NCBI GenBank assembly: GCA_036675565.1
Contig: JAKFER010000243.1
Coordinates: 95,385-159,384 of the forward strand
DNA length: 64,000 nt
Direction of reading: 5' to 3'
Source of the DNA: JACCYQ01 sp036675565
GTDB lineage: Bacteria > Bacteroidota > Bacteroidia > Chitinophagales > Chitinophagaceae
The translations under genes and the position numbers were made by a program. Below, piece after piece: positions 45,001 to 53,385 of the stretch (position 1 is the first letter of the stretch; each line of letters opens with the position of its first letter). The notes beneath the pieces are model-generated. The model saw only the letters and a list, made by a program, of their open reading frames with translations, made no database searches and was not told where the DNA came from.

Positions 45001-45441
45001 CTGAACGCTGATATAATAAAAGGCCTGGTCACTGTAAAGATTTTTTTGATGTATAAATTGCCGGTTTACTGAATCTTTTACCCAATGGTGTGGACCATTT
45101 ACATAAAAAAGGACGTAATCATTCCCGTTTAAAATCCCATCACCCCCATCCATCACCATGATGGCATTTTCCTGAAGATCATCCACACGTGAAATAATGT
45201 TTGATTCAGGGAGCATAGCGCCACCGTTGCCAAAAATTCGAATTGATGCTGAAGGTGCCCCGTTTGCATTTAAACCCAGCGCTGTTAAAAAAGGAATATC
45301 CATTTTATAGATTCCGGGCTGATTTACTGCCACTTTGAACCAGTTGCCGGCGGCCAAAACTGAATGAGGAGCATAGCTTCGTTGTGCCCTGGTTAGCGTA
45401 ATCATGCAAAAACAGCAGAAAAATAAAAAGCATTTCCTCAT
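42028..45441 (-). CDS. porU: PorU, type IX secretion C-terminal signal peptidase
   Basis: About 1137 residues from the ATG at 45441 (a TTG two codons earlier is less likely). It has a signal peptide (about 1-21), a long beta-rich N-terminal region, and a C25 gingipain-like peptidase domain (about 400-770) with YILITHP, LLFGDASFDFKN, the catalytic His in WNYNGHGGPF and Cys in TATCDFAPFD. A C-terminal sorting domain follows, with NYPNPFSTRTQFWF and FELEWDARDEFGDKVGRGVYFYKL. PorU removes the CTD signal of exported proteins at the outer surface. Its neighbours porV and gldJ confirm a T9SS locus. Confidence 0.95.
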   Translation of the reverse strand: MRKCFLFFCCFCMITLTRAQRSYAPHSVLAAGNWFKVAVNQPGIYKMDIPFLTALGLNANGAPSASIRIFGNGGAMLPESNIISRVDDLQENAIMVMDGGDGILNGNDYVLFYVNGPHHWVKDSVNRQFIHQKNLYSDQAFYYISVQGAGKRIESSNTTGGSSINIDSYDYRYFYELDSVNFLSSGKDWFGEEFGDAPGKTVLRHFPIPVSKWLGSQPINLVSNLVSRSTGSASSFDIRANGQSIQQVNIPAVGTAITDVFARQLEVASSSTVLQDTLAIQYNFSPASFNAQGWLNWFRVFARAHLAMPANGQLLFRDWQSVGNSRGNFRIADAGDNIMVWDITHFAHPVNMIGEKQGNIFQFDADCRELREYVAFYPNQTYIPMAMGRVPNQDLHNISATDYILITHPTLLSQAERLASFHQQKNNLRSRVVSTDQVYNEFASGAPDPVAIRDFVKMYYDHAGTLGDTIKYLLLFGDASFDFKNRLLNNTNFVPAYQSANSLDPLSTYVSDDFFGFLDDEEDINSGLRINMLDVGIGRIPAVNLEQAKNYIDKVIAYHDNQSLGPWRNQLSFIADDEDQNLHLNDAELITKTASETNELFNPVKIYLDAYRQESSPGGSAYPQVNDAINNQVYNGTLIWNYNGHGGPFRLAEETILDQQTVNAWQNANRLPLFITATCDFAPFDNPTLASLGENILLRPETGGIALMTTTRVVFAYSNRIMNDNYLKFALQPKQGKDYLSLGEAVRAAKNYTYQTSGDVTNNRKFTLLGDPALTLAFPKLNTQITSINGLDPAVTPDTLKATDKVTMDGVVTDLAGNILNSFNGTVYPTVYDKEQLVYTLANDPGSQVVNFNTRQNILYKGKASVTNGRYTFTFKMPKDIRYNFGQGRISLYAEDGSQDANGLEDRVIMGGIGNLADDDKEGPEIKAYLNDDRFVEGGLVNAQPILIVKLADSSGINTAGTGIGHDIIATLDDDTRRYFILNEFYEAALDSYQEGTVKFQLPELEAGPHTLKIKAWDVMNNSNETDISFIVGKEEELELKHVLNYPNPFSTRTQFWFTHNQPGRDLKVTIQIFTMGGRMIKSLKSTINTPGNRSFELEWDARDEFGDKVGRGVYFYKLRVVSGAHQKEVIEKLFIF

Positions 45442-45620
45442 AATCAACCCATAATTAAGGTATTATCCTCAATTTCCGGCAATTTATAACCTCTATGATA
45501 ATATTTTGAAAATCATATATTCGCAGGCCGGTTTTAAAAATAAAACAAACGTGAGCATACAATATTAGGATTCCCATTACGTTTAATTTATTCCAAAACC
45601 CAGCATTAAGCAATATAACT

Positions 45621-47168
45621 ATGAAATTGAAAAACTTAGCCATTCTTCTATCAAGCGTTGTGTTATTAGCCTCCTGTAAAGGGAAAGGCCTGTTTGGTAA
45701 AAAGAAGTACGACAAATCTGATGTCACTGGTTGGAATTACAATGACAAGGATATGGGTAGCTACCAGGTAGCAAAATCCAAAGAACAAGGTTCTGGTCCA
45801 GGTCTTGTGTTTGTACAGGGCGGTACTTTTACCATGGGTCAAACAGAAGAGGATGTAATGGGTGATTGGAATAATATTCCGCGCCGTGTTACCGTACCTG
45901 CTTTTTACATTGACCGTACTGAAGTAGCCAACGTGCATTACCGGGAATATATTCACTGGTTATCCAGGGTTTTTGATCCTGAAGCAGATCCGGGCAACCG
46001 CGCCATTTTGGATGCTGCACTACCTGACACTTTAGTTTGGCGTAGCGAGCTTAGTTATAACGAGCCTTTGGTTGAATATTATTTCCGCCACCCGGGTTTT
46101 AATGACTATCCCGTTGTAGGTGTTACCTGGAGACAAGCTTACGATTTTTGTTTATGGAGAAGCGATCGTGTAAACGAAGGCATCCTGATGAACAAAGGTT
46201 ATGCTAATAAGCAAGGCATACAGGGACAACAGCAGGAAAATAACTTTACTACAAAATCTTACCTGTTAGGTCTTTACCAGGCTGCGCCGGGTAAAGTTGG
46301 TAAAAAAGATAAACTGATCTCTCCAATGGGTACCCCCCGTACCACTGTAAATATGGAAGATGGTATATTATTACCAGATTACCGTTTACCATTCGAAGCT
46401 GAATGGGAATATGCAGCATATGGTTATATCAACCAAAACCCAAGACCCAGCACCAAAGAAGGTAAAAGAGGTGAAGAGTTGATCAGTAACAAACAAGTTT
46501 ATCCATGGGCTCAAAACGTAAATGGTTTACGTGATACCCGCCATGGAACCTGGCAAGGTCAGTTCCTCGCAAACTTTAAGCGTGGATCTGGTGATAATGC
46601 CGGTGTCGCAGGTGGTTTGAATGACCGTGCAATTTATACAGCACCTGTAAATTCATTTTACGCTAATGGCTTTGGTATATTCAATATGGCTGGTAACGTA
46701 TCGGAGTGGGTATCAGATGTATTTCGTCCGCTTACTTTGTTAGATGCGGATGATGTATCTCCTTTCCGTGGTAACCAGTATATGAAATTATATAAGAACG
46801 ATGTGGGTGAAGCTGAAATTGATAGCTTAGGCCGTGTTAAAATGGTTGCTGTAACAGATGAAGAAAGTAAAGATCGTCGTAACTATCAGCGTGGTAATGT
46901 TATCAATTACCTTGATGGTGACTCTGTTTCTCAATCATCCTATGGTTACGGTTTAACAACTTTGGTTAGTGATAAATCCAGGGTATACAAAGGTGGTAGC
47001 TGGAACGACAGGGCTTACTGGTTAAGTCCGGGCACCCGCCGCTACCTGGAAGAAGACCAGGCCAGCAGCACTATTGGTTTCCGTTGCGCCATGGACAGGA
47101 TGGGTAGTCCTGAAGGTCCGAAGCGTAAAACCGGTAACTGGTTTAAAACACGCAGACAAAAAAGATAA
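45621..47168 (+). CDS. gldJ: GldJ, gliding-motility / T9SS lipoprotein
   Basis: A 515-residue lipoprotein: signal and lipobox LLASC (Cys19), a basic linker, then a formylglycine-generating-enzyme-like (FGE-sulfatase) domain. The opening SDVTGWNYNDKDMG, FVQGGTFTMGQTEEDVM, FYIDRTEVANVHYREYIHWL and the end RVYKGGSWNDRAYWLSPGTRR are GldJ hallmarks and distinguish it from GldK. In Flavobacterium, GldJ stabilises GldK and supports the T9SS motor/ring. It is divergent from porU with a 180-bp control region. A palindromic terminator follows. Confidence 0.95.
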   Translation: MKLKNLAILLSSVVLLASCKGKGLFGKKKYDKSDVTGWNYNDKDMGSYQVAKSKEQGSGPGLVFVQGGTFTMGQTEEDVMGDWNNIPRRVTVPAFYIDRTEVANVHYREYIHWLSRVFDPEADPGNRAILDAALPDTLVWRSELSYNEPLVEYYFRHPGFNDYPVVGVTWRQAYDFCLWRSDRVNEGILMNKGYANKQGIQGQQQENNFTTKSYLLGLYQAAPGKVGKKDKLISPMGTPRTTVNMEDGILLPDYRLPFEAEWEYAAYGYINQNPRPSTKEGKRGEELISNKQVYPWAQNVNGLRDTRHGTWQGQFLANFKRGSGDNAGVAGGLNDRAIYTAPVNSFYANGFGIFNMAGNVSEWVSDVFRPLTLLDADDVSPFRGNQYMKLYKNDVGEAEIDSLGRVKMVAVTDEESKDRRNYQRGNVINYLDGDSVSQSSYGYGLTTLVSDKSRVYKGGSWNDRAYWLSPGTRRYLEEDQASSTIGFRCAMDRMGSPEGPKRKTGNWFKTRRQKR

Positions 47169-47186
47169 TTTTTTAAAACATATTCA

Positions 47187-47214
47187 AAACCCTCCGCATG
47201 CGGAGGGTTTTTTT
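47187..47214 (+). terminator. Intrinsic terminator of gldJ
   Basis: A perfect palindrome, AAACCCTCCGCA / TGCGGAGGGTTT (47187-47210), is followed by four more T. The stem can reach about 10 bp with a small central loop. Confidence 0.92.
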
Positions 47215-47287
47215 GTGGAATAATTTTTTAATTGCAGGCTTTTCATATCCTGAAATCATGGTGAAATAAAAATAGAATGCTGATCCC

Positions 47288-47295
47288 TAAATTTG
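47288..47295 (+). promoter_or_regulatory. Candidate -7 element of murF, adjacent to the start codon
   Basis: TAAATTTG fits TAnnTTTG and is separated from the murF ATG by only 4 nt (TCGT). If used, the mRNA would start at or within a few bases of the ATG. Confidence 0.4.
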
Positions 47296-47299
47296 TCGT

Positions 47300-48580
47300 A
47301 TGAACATTGACCTCCTTTACCAGATCTATCAACAGCATCCTTCGGTACAAACCGATACACGCCAATTAAAAATTGGAGATATTTATTTTGCGTTGAAAGG
47401 ACCCAATTTCAATGGCAACTATTTTACCAAACAGGCTTTGGATGCAGGGGCCAGTTACGCTGTTATTGATGAAGATGAATTTACAATAGAAGGTAGAACT
47501 ATTTTAGTCCCGGATGTTTTACAAGCATTACAACAATTGGCTTTACATCATCGAAAGCAGCTATCCATTCCCGTTATAGCTATTACCGGCAGTAATGGAA
47601 AAACTACTACCAAAGAACTGGTGCATGCCGTGTTATCCACCACCTATAAAACCACAGCTACCGTTGGGAACCTGAATAATCATATTGGCGTTCCACTGAC
47701 ACTTTTACGAATTCCAGCAGATACAGAAATGGCCATCATAGAAATGGGAGCCAATCATGCGGGTGAAATAGCATACTATTGCCAGGTGGCCCTGCCAACG
47801 CATGGTTTAATTACCAATTGTGGAAAGGCCCACCTGGAAGGATTTGGAAGTGTTGAAGGTGTGAAAAAAGCTAAAGGAGAGTTATTTGATTATTTACGTA
47901 CCCTTCCTCATGGTTATGCTTTTGTAATGTGGGATTATGACTACCTGCAGCAAATGAGTAAGGGGATCAGTGGAATCATAAAATATGGAACAGGTGATGT
48001 GCATGTAAAGGGTCATGTAACGCAATCATTACCTTATATGCAGGTTAAGATTACACAAGGTTTAAACAATGGTATCTTACATACACATCTTGCTGGTGAT
48101 TATAATTTACCCAATGTATTAGCAGCAGTAACCATTGGTGATTATTTTAAAGTGCCGGATGAAAAAATTGTAGCGGCCATTGAAAATTACCAGCCCGCCA
48201 ATAGTCGTTCCCAGGTAGTACAAATAAATTCCAACCAGGTGATCATGGATGCTTATAACGCTAACCCAAGCAGCATGAAACTGGCTATTGAACATTTTGC
48301 ACGCATAAACTCCAAAAACAAAATTCTATTATTAGGGAGCATGGCAGAACTGGGCCAGGATACTGAAAAAGAACACAAAGCTTTGGTTGAAGAAATAAAA
48401 AAACATCATTGGCAATACGTGGCTCTGGTTGGAGATGCCTTTAAAAATACCGGGCATCCTTACCTGCAATTCGATAATTCAATGCAGGTCAAGGATTGGT
48501 TTAAAAAGACTGATATTCATGACAGCCACATCCTGGTGAAAGGATCCAGAAGTATGCAAATGGAAAAAATATTAGAATGA
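47300..48580 (+). CDS. murF: MurF, UDP-MurNAc-tripeptide-D-alanyl-D-alanine ligase
   Basis: A 426-residue Mur ligase adding D-Ala-D-Ala to the peptidoglycan precursor. The ATP loop AITGSNGKTTTKELV (about 93-107), NLNNHIGVPLTLL, IIEMGANHAGEI and the end block LVKGSRSMQME are typical MurF. Normal length. It stands apart from the dcw cluster. It follows gldJ on the same strand, but a terminator separates them. Confidence 0.96.
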   Translation: MNIDLLYQIYQQHPSVQTDTRQLKIGDIYFALKGPNFNGNYFTKQALDAGASYAVIDEDEFTIEGRTILVPDVLQALQQLALHHRKQLSIPVIAITGSNGKTTTKELVHAVLSTTYKTTATVGNLNNHIGVPLTLLRIPADTEMAIIEMGANHAGEIAYYCQVALPTHGLITNCGKAHLEGFGSVEGVKKAKGELFDYLRTLPHGYAFVMWDYDYLQQMSKGISGIIKYGTGDVHVKGHVTQSLPYMQVKITQGLNNGILHTHLAGDYNLPNVLAAVTIGDYFKVPDEKIVAAIENYQPANSRSQVVQINSNQVIMDAYNANPSSMKLAIEHFARINSKNKILLLGSMAELGQDTEKEHKALVEEIKKHHWQYVALVGDAFKNTGHPYLQFDNSMQVKDWFKKTDIHDSHILVKGSRSMQMEKILE

Positions 48581-48612
48581 TCTAACGGTCAGGTATAACC
48601 TTTATTTTTTGG

Positions 48613-49086
48613 TCAGTCCTCATTGATAGCATCAAAAAATAATCCCGCAACTACAGCATATACGGCATGATGCATAGCATCTGTAAGTATCCCTTTTACG
48701 CCCCACTCTTTTACAGGTGGCGCCACTTTTAATGCCGGGGTCATAACCATAGCTGTACCCATTACCGCGCCGAAATGTATGGCCGTAGCGCCCCAACCTT
48801 TAATCCCTGATAGAGCCAGCAAACCCCGGGTTACACCCCATGAAGTTCCATATGCCCAATGTACTTCCTGCGAAAATTTTGGCCGGTGTTGTACATTGAT
48901 TGCTTTAACATCCAGTACTTTAGTCGCAGCCTTTGCCGGAGCTTCACTCGGCTTGCGACCGGTTATCCTCATTTCGATCATTTGCGAAATAGTGATGGCT
49001 GCAGTACCTGCTAATCCTGCCAGTAATCCTTTGCCCAGTGCATTCCCAAATAATCCTATTCCTTTCGTAATGGTCCGTGAATTCAT
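48613..49086 (-). CDS. Gly/Ala-rich small membrane protein, unknown function
   Basis: A 157-residue protein with three or four short hydrophobic helices (about 17-37, 88-108 and 130-152) rich in Gly and Ala. The pattern GLLAGLAGTAAITISQMIEM followed by a polar block with GRKPS, and later GWGATAIHFGAVMGTAMVM, is like YagU/DUF1440-type inner-membrane proteins, but I cannot assign a family firmly. It faces murF. On the other side it is divergent from the acidic protein at 49240. Confidence 0.55.
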   Translation of the reverse strand: MNSRTITKGIGLFGNALGKGLLAGLAGTAAITISQMIEMRITGRKPSEAPAKAATKVLDVKAINVQHRPKFSQEVHWAYGTSWGVTRGLLALSGIKGWGATAIHFGAVMGTAMVMTPALKVAPPVKEWGVKGILTDAMHHAVYAVVAGLFFDAINED

Positions 49087-49239
49087 TATGATCTTTTTAT
49101 GCTGTCAAATAATTCTCCTGATGCAAAAACCATACTGAGAAAAAAAATAATACAAGCTCCACAGTATTCATAAAAATTTTACAGCTGGCATATTTTTTAT
49201 CCATCTTATATTAAGTCATTTTAACCTAAAATCAATATC

Positions 49240-49863
49240 ATGGACAAAGAAGATTTAAAAGACCAGGTGCTTCCTGAACAGGAAAAGGGTGTGACCATCG
49301 ATACGGAAAAATCAATTGAACTTGAAAATGAAGATGAAGCTGTACGTTTTTACCAGGTTGCCAGGCAACGTTTGGTTAATGTAAACAGGTGGCATGAAAT
49401 TGCAGGTAAACCCACTGCTGAATTTTCGCTACGCGATGCAACAGGAAAGCCTGTTCAAAGATCCGCACAGAAAGGCGATTATTTTAAAATTGATATACCC
49501 GGTCCGGGTTCAAAAGGTGGTGGTGGTTTTGACTGGATCCAGATTGAAGATTTTGTGGAGAAGCAGGAACCCGATTTTGAAAGTATAGCCTTTACCGTAC
49601 GGCCAGCTAATAACCCTGAAAAGCATACGGAACATGTCTCCCATTTTTTTTCGCCGGAATCAACCAGTACGTTCACAGTCAGTCGTAAAAATAATATTGT
49701 AACTGCGGGTATCTATGACCGTAATACAAAGCCTAATACCAGCGGCGATACGATTCCTGATAAAATACGCAATACTATTGTTGGTGCTTTTGGTGTAGGT
49801 GGCGGTGCCAAATTACAATGGGAATCTTTGGCGAGTGCCCTCATAAAAAAAGAAGAAAATTAA
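49240..49863 (+). CDS. Conserved acidic soluble protein, unknown function
   Basis: A 207-residue protein without signal peptide or membrane helix. The first 35 residues are highly acidic. The core shows FYQVARQRLVNVNRWHEIAG, FKIDIPGPGSKGGGGFDWI and a C-terminal GDTIPDKIRNTIVG. I recall similar proteins as unnamed conserved hypotheticals in Bacteroidota but cannot attach a function. It lies 54 bp before an SDR gene on the same strand and may be cotranscribed with it. Confidence 0.7.
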   Translation: MDKEDLKDQVLPEQEKGVTIDTEKSIELENEDEAVRFYQVARQRLVNVNRWHEIAGKPTAEFSLRDATGKPVQRSAQKGDYFKIDIPGPGSKGGGGFDWIQIEDFVEKQEPDFESIAFTVRPANNPEKHTEHVSHFFSPESTSTFTVSRKNNIVTAGIYDRNTKPNTSGDTIPDKIRNTIVGAFGVGGGAKLQWESLASALIKKEEN

Positions 49864-49916
49864 ACCAATCAATAAAACCCTATTAAGCATCGGGCAAAAA
49901 ATTAAACAAAAAACAG

Positions 49917-50927
49917 ATGAAAAATAATGAAGATTTTCGCGGAAAAGTTGTGGTAATAACTGGTGCAAGTGGAGGTGTGGGAAGGGTTACTGCCTGGGAA
50001 TTTGCAAAACAGGGAGCTAAGATTGCTTTAATTGCCCGTAGCAATGAACAATTGGAAGCCACAAAAAGAGAAGTGGAAAAATTCGGCGGTACGGCTATCG
50101 CTATTCAAGCGGATGTTGCTGATGCTAACCAGGTAGAAGCTGCAGCTGAAAGAACTGAACGGGAATTGGGAGAAATTGATATTTGGGTGAATAATGCTAT
50201 GAACAGCGTTTTCGCACCTTTTCATAAAATAACCCCTGATGAATTTAAAAGAGTGACCGATGTAACTTATCACGGAACGGTTTATGGAACAATGTCGGCA
50301 CTTAAAAGAATGAGACCGCGGAACAGGGGTTCTATTGTTTTTGTAGGATCCGCCCTGGCCTATCGCGGAATTCCATTACAATCTGCTTATTGTGGTGCCA
50401 AGCATGGCATTGAAGGTTTTTATGACTCACTACGTACGGAGTTGATGCATGAAAACAGTAAGATTAAAACATGCATGGTGCAGTTACCTGCATTGAACAC
50501 AACCCAATTTGGATGGGTGTTAAATAAATTGCCCAACAAGCCAAGGCCCATGGGGAAAGTTTATCAACCAGAAGTGGCGGCCGAAGCAATCTTGTTTGCG
50601 GCTAAGCATAACCGTAGGAGCATATGGGTTGGCTACCCTACTTACCAGGCTATTCTTGGAAATAAAGTGGCTGACTGGTATGCTGATATCGTTTTAGCCA
50701 ATACCGGCTTTGACGGACAACAAACGGAGGAACCCATTGATCCAAACCAGGAAAATAATGTGTGGGAACCTGTTCACGGGGATCCAGGTGCCTATGGCAA
50801 TTTTCATGATATAGCAGTAGATCGCAGTTTTACTTTGTGGGCTACAAAAAACAGGAACCTGGTACGCACCGTTGGAGGATTGCTGGTCGCCGGTTTAATC
50901 GGTGCACTGGCCCGCAGGAGGAGTTAA
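49917..50927 (+). CDS. SDR-family NAD(P)-dependent oxidoreductase with C-terminal membrane tail
   Basis: A 336-residue classical short-chain dehydrogenase. The nucleotide loop TGASGGVGRVTA (about 16-27), NNAMNS, the catalytic Ser in VGSALAYRG and the Tyr/Lys pair in SAYCGAKHG are all present. The C-terminus carries an extension with a likely membrane helix at about 312-332 (GGLLVAGLIGALA), which is not in typical SDRs. This layout is known from SDRs annotated as glucose or sterol dehydrogenases without proof. Substrate unknown. It faces the SPW-type gene, 6 bp away. Confidence 0.88.
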   Translation: MKNNEDFRGKVVVITGASGGVGRVTAWEFAKQGAKIALIARSNEQLEATKREVEKFGGTAIAIQADVADANQVEAAAERTERELGEIDIWVNNAMNSVFAPFHKITPDEFKRVTDVTYHGTVYGTMSALKRMRPRNRGSIVFVGSALAYRGIPLQSAYCGAKHGIEGFYDSLRTELMHENSKIKTCMVQLPALNTTQFGWVLNKLPNKPRPMGKVYQPEVAAEAILFAAKHNRRSIWVGYPTYQAILGNKVADWYADIVLANTGFDGQQTEEPIDPNQENNVWEPVHGDPGAYGNFHDIAVDRSFTLWATKNRNLVRTVGGLLVAGLIGALARRRS

Positions 50928-50933
50928 TTACGG

Positions 50934-51305
50934 TTACACCTTATTGTTAGCTTGTTGCATGTGGGGAGGATTCTTTTGAAATAAAGATCGCCATCCACCA
51001 CCATATATGCTTTTGCTTTTTCGTTTAATGGCCGATAATATAATGACCACGATAGCAGCTATGATGTTTGGATAAATAACCTGGTCATCTCTAAACAAAA
51101 CGGAACTGATGATCAGCCAGGCGGCTACCGGGATATTGAGCCAGCGGGCATTCCGGTTTATCTCCCAAAGCGCAGTAATTGCGAAAGTAATAATCAAGGG
51201 TCCGGTAATATAATTATGAACTGACAGTTCTTTATGATAATCCCACAGGTAAGGAATCAACATAATAAATAACCCGGTTAAAATATTGACTATTTGTAAA
51301 CGCAT
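50934..51305 (-). CDS. SPW-repeat-like four-helix membrane protein
   Basis: A 123-residue membrane protein with about four helices and the pattern PYLWDYHKE, NYITGPLIITFAITALWEINRNARWLNIPVAAWLII, which resembles the SPW (Ser-Pro-Trp) repeat family despite lacking a literal SPW. The C-terminal tail is polar (Lys/Gln/Asn). It lies 2 bp downstream of the VKOR-like gene, so the two form an operon. Proteins of this family are often found in stress-related gene sets; their role is unknown. Confidence 0.7.
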   Translation of the reverse strand: MRLQIVNILTGLFIMLIPYLWDYHKELSVHNYITGPLIITFAITALWEINRNARWLNIPVAAWLIISSVLFRDDQVIYPNIIAAIVVIILSAIKRKSKSIYGGGWRSLFQKNPPHMQQANNKV

Positions 51306-51307
51306 GA

Positions 51308-51865
51308 TTAATTGATTTGATTAGCAATTTCTTTGTTTCCCCAAAATGCTTTCCACACAGATAATCCACTTCTTTTTACCCGTTGCAGATATTGCAAACT
51401 GGCCAGCATTTCATCCATTGCAGGACTGATCATTACCACGGAAATAATAGCCGTTAATAAACAAAGGCTACACCATGCATCCAAAAAAACGGGTTGAGAA
51501 ATGACTAATAGAATACTCACCATCCCTAATGGCCCCACTGCTACTCCAAATACAATAACCATCCACGGCATGGTTTTCCACCTTGAAGTTCTACCGATTA
51601 CACCCGTAACTACATCAGCGAAGTATCCGAATGCCCCGAGAAAAGCATCAGGAATGGGTAATATTTTTGAGATGGAAGAGTTTAGTATCCGTTTACTACC
51701 ATCACCAAAAAAAGGCTCCCAAACATCATCGATCCATCTAACCTGGTAAGCACCGAGATACAAAGCGATGAACATGCCTACCAAAGCAATGATCACCAAT
51801 GGTAATCGTTGTCCCCAGGTTGATGGATTATAATTCCATGCAGGTGGAATATAGGGTTGCGACAT
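51308..51865 (-). CDS. VKOR-like membrane protein
   Basis: A 185-residue protein with about four or five membrane helices. LDAWCSLCLLTAIISVVM carries a CxxC pair at the start of a helix, and SSISKILPIPDAFLGAFGYF matches the segment of vitamin K epoxide reductase homologues that normally contains S-x-x-S-x-x-x-G-I-P-x-A-x-x-G. The two Cys of the loop before this segment in active VKOR are absent; no other Cys is visible in the protein. It may therefore work with an outside thiol partner or have lost the catalytic cycle. It is cotranscribed with the SPW-like gene. Confidence 0.72.
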   Translation of the reverse strand: MSQPYIPPAWNYNPSTWGQRLPLVIIALVGMFIALYLGAYQVRWIDDVWEPFFGDGSKRILNSSISKILPIPDAFLGAFGYFADVVTGVIGRTSRWKTMPWMVIVFGVAVGPLGMVSILLVISQPVFLDAWCSLCLLTAIISVVMISPAMDEMLASLQYLQRVKRSGLSVWKAFWGNKEIANQIN

Positions 51866-51934
51866 ACGAAGTTTTTAATTTTAATAAAAACACCATGCCG
51901 CAAACTGTATGAAATACTTTTCTTCTAGTTTAAT

Positions 51935-53308
51935 TTAGAAATTTATCCGTTTTAATTTAGGCGCCAGGAAATGCATCAGCACCCAGGCGATTAAATAAGC
52001 AGATCCGCAAATGAGGAACATGACAAAATATCCTGTTTCAATTTTATCCAGGCCCTTAAAATAATCGAGTATTCTTCCCGCCAGCATAGCGATCAGGATA
52101 CCACCCAATGCACCAGCCATGCCTCCCATACCCGTAACAGATGCTACGGTTCGTTTTGGGAACATGTCGGAAACAGTAGTAAAAATATTTGCCGACCAAG
52201 CCTGGTGAGCAGCTGCTGCTAACCCAATAATCAAAACAGCCAGCCACATATTTAAACTTCCCAGGTATTGTGCAAATACTACTGGGATAACACAAAATGC
52301 ATAAATAAGCATGGATGTTTTTCTTGCTTTGAAAACGGGCCAGTTATTCCGCATGAAATGAAGTGGCAACCAGCCACCACCAATGCTACCAATAGTTGCA
52401 AGGGTATAAACCAATGCAACGGGCAATGCCATTCCTGTTCCTTCAACATTATATTCCGCTTGTAAGAATGCAGGTAACCAGAAAAGATAAAACCACCAGA
52501 TAGGATCGGTTAAAAACTTACCTAATACAAAAGCCCAGGTCTGGTTATATTTTAAAAGCATGAACCATGATATTTTTTTCTCCGGTTCAATGTTGGCTGT
52601 AATATCAGGTGTTGTAAGTGGTGTAGTTTCATTTTCATCCTTATCACTGTGTATATAATCAAATTCAGCTTTGGATAAACGTTTTTGTTTGGCTGGCACT
52701 TCATATAACCAGAACCAAAAGATCAACCAGATCAGACCGATGGCACCGGTAATGATGAAAGCCCATTGCCAGCCCCATTGTGTTGCAATAAATGGAACCG
52801 TTAATGGTGCAAGGATAGCACCTACATTAGCACCCGAATTAAAAATACCCGTTGCAAATGCACGTTCTTTTTTAGGAAACCATTCTGCCACCGTTTTAAT
52901 TGCTGCCGGAAAGTTACCCGCTTCACTTACACCCAATGCAGCCCGTGCAACGATAAAACCAACCGTGCTTCTGACCGCTGCATGACCAATAGCGGCTATA
53001 CTCCATAAAATTAACGATACCGCATAGCCGATTTTAGTGCCGGCCTTATCAATAAAACGTCCAACCAGTAACATACCAAATGCATAAGCTAATTGAAAAG
53101 CAACTACGATGTTCGAGTAATCTGTTTCACTCCAGTTAAACTCCTGTTCCAAATCATTTTTTAATAAACTGATCACCGCCCTGTCCAGGTAATTAATAGT
53201 AGTGGCAAAAAATATCAATGCACAGATCGTCCACCTGTATCTACCAACCGATTCATTAATGTTTGTAACGGGGATCGATAAATTTTCTTTGGCCTTAACT
53301 TCTGACAT
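51935..53308 (-). CDS. ExuT-like hexuronate MFS transporter
   Basis: A 457-residue major facilitator with 12 predicted helices and a long central loop (about 205-240). INYLDRAVISLL is the signature of the anion:cation symporter group, which includes ExuT. The helix-2/3 motif GRFIDKAGTKIGYA and the later ALGVSEAGNFPAAIKTVAEWF are typical. It is the last gene of the galacturonate cluster and should import galacturonate or glucuronate across the inner membrane. Specificity is inferred from context. Confidence 0.9.
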   Translation of the reverse strand: MSEVKAKENLSIPVTNINESVGRYRWTICALIFFATTINYLDRAVISLLKNDLEQEFNWSETDYSNIVVAFQLAYAFGMLLVGRFIDKAGTKIGYAVSLILWSIAAIGHAAVRSTVGFIVARAALGVSEAGNFPAAIKTVAEWFPKKERAFATGIFNSGANVGAILAPLTVPFIATQWGWQWAFIITGAIGLIWLIFWFWLYEVPAKQKRLSKAEFDYIHSDKDENETTPLTTPDITANIEPEKKISWFMLLKYNQTWAFVLGKFLTDPIWWFYLFWLPAFLQAEYNVEGTGMALPVALVYTLATIGSIGGGWLPLHFMRNNWPVFKARKTSMLIYAFCVIPVVFAQYLGSLNMWLAVLIIGLAAAAHQAWSANIFTTVSDMFPKRTVASVTGMGGMAGALGGILIAMLAGRILDYFKGLDKIETGYFVMFLICGSAYLIAWVLMHFLAPKLKRINF

Positions 53309-53385
53309 GTGAAAAATTTTAAATGGTAAGCAATGTGATGTTTTGGTATGAGATTAAATCAGCTTGATATAAATATTTATTTCAT

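Noticed and set aside
45455..45727. 90-codon minus-strand frame between porU and gldJ
   Set aside because: Its N-terminal half is antisense to the signal and lipobox of GldJ, and the rest is an AT-rich control region.
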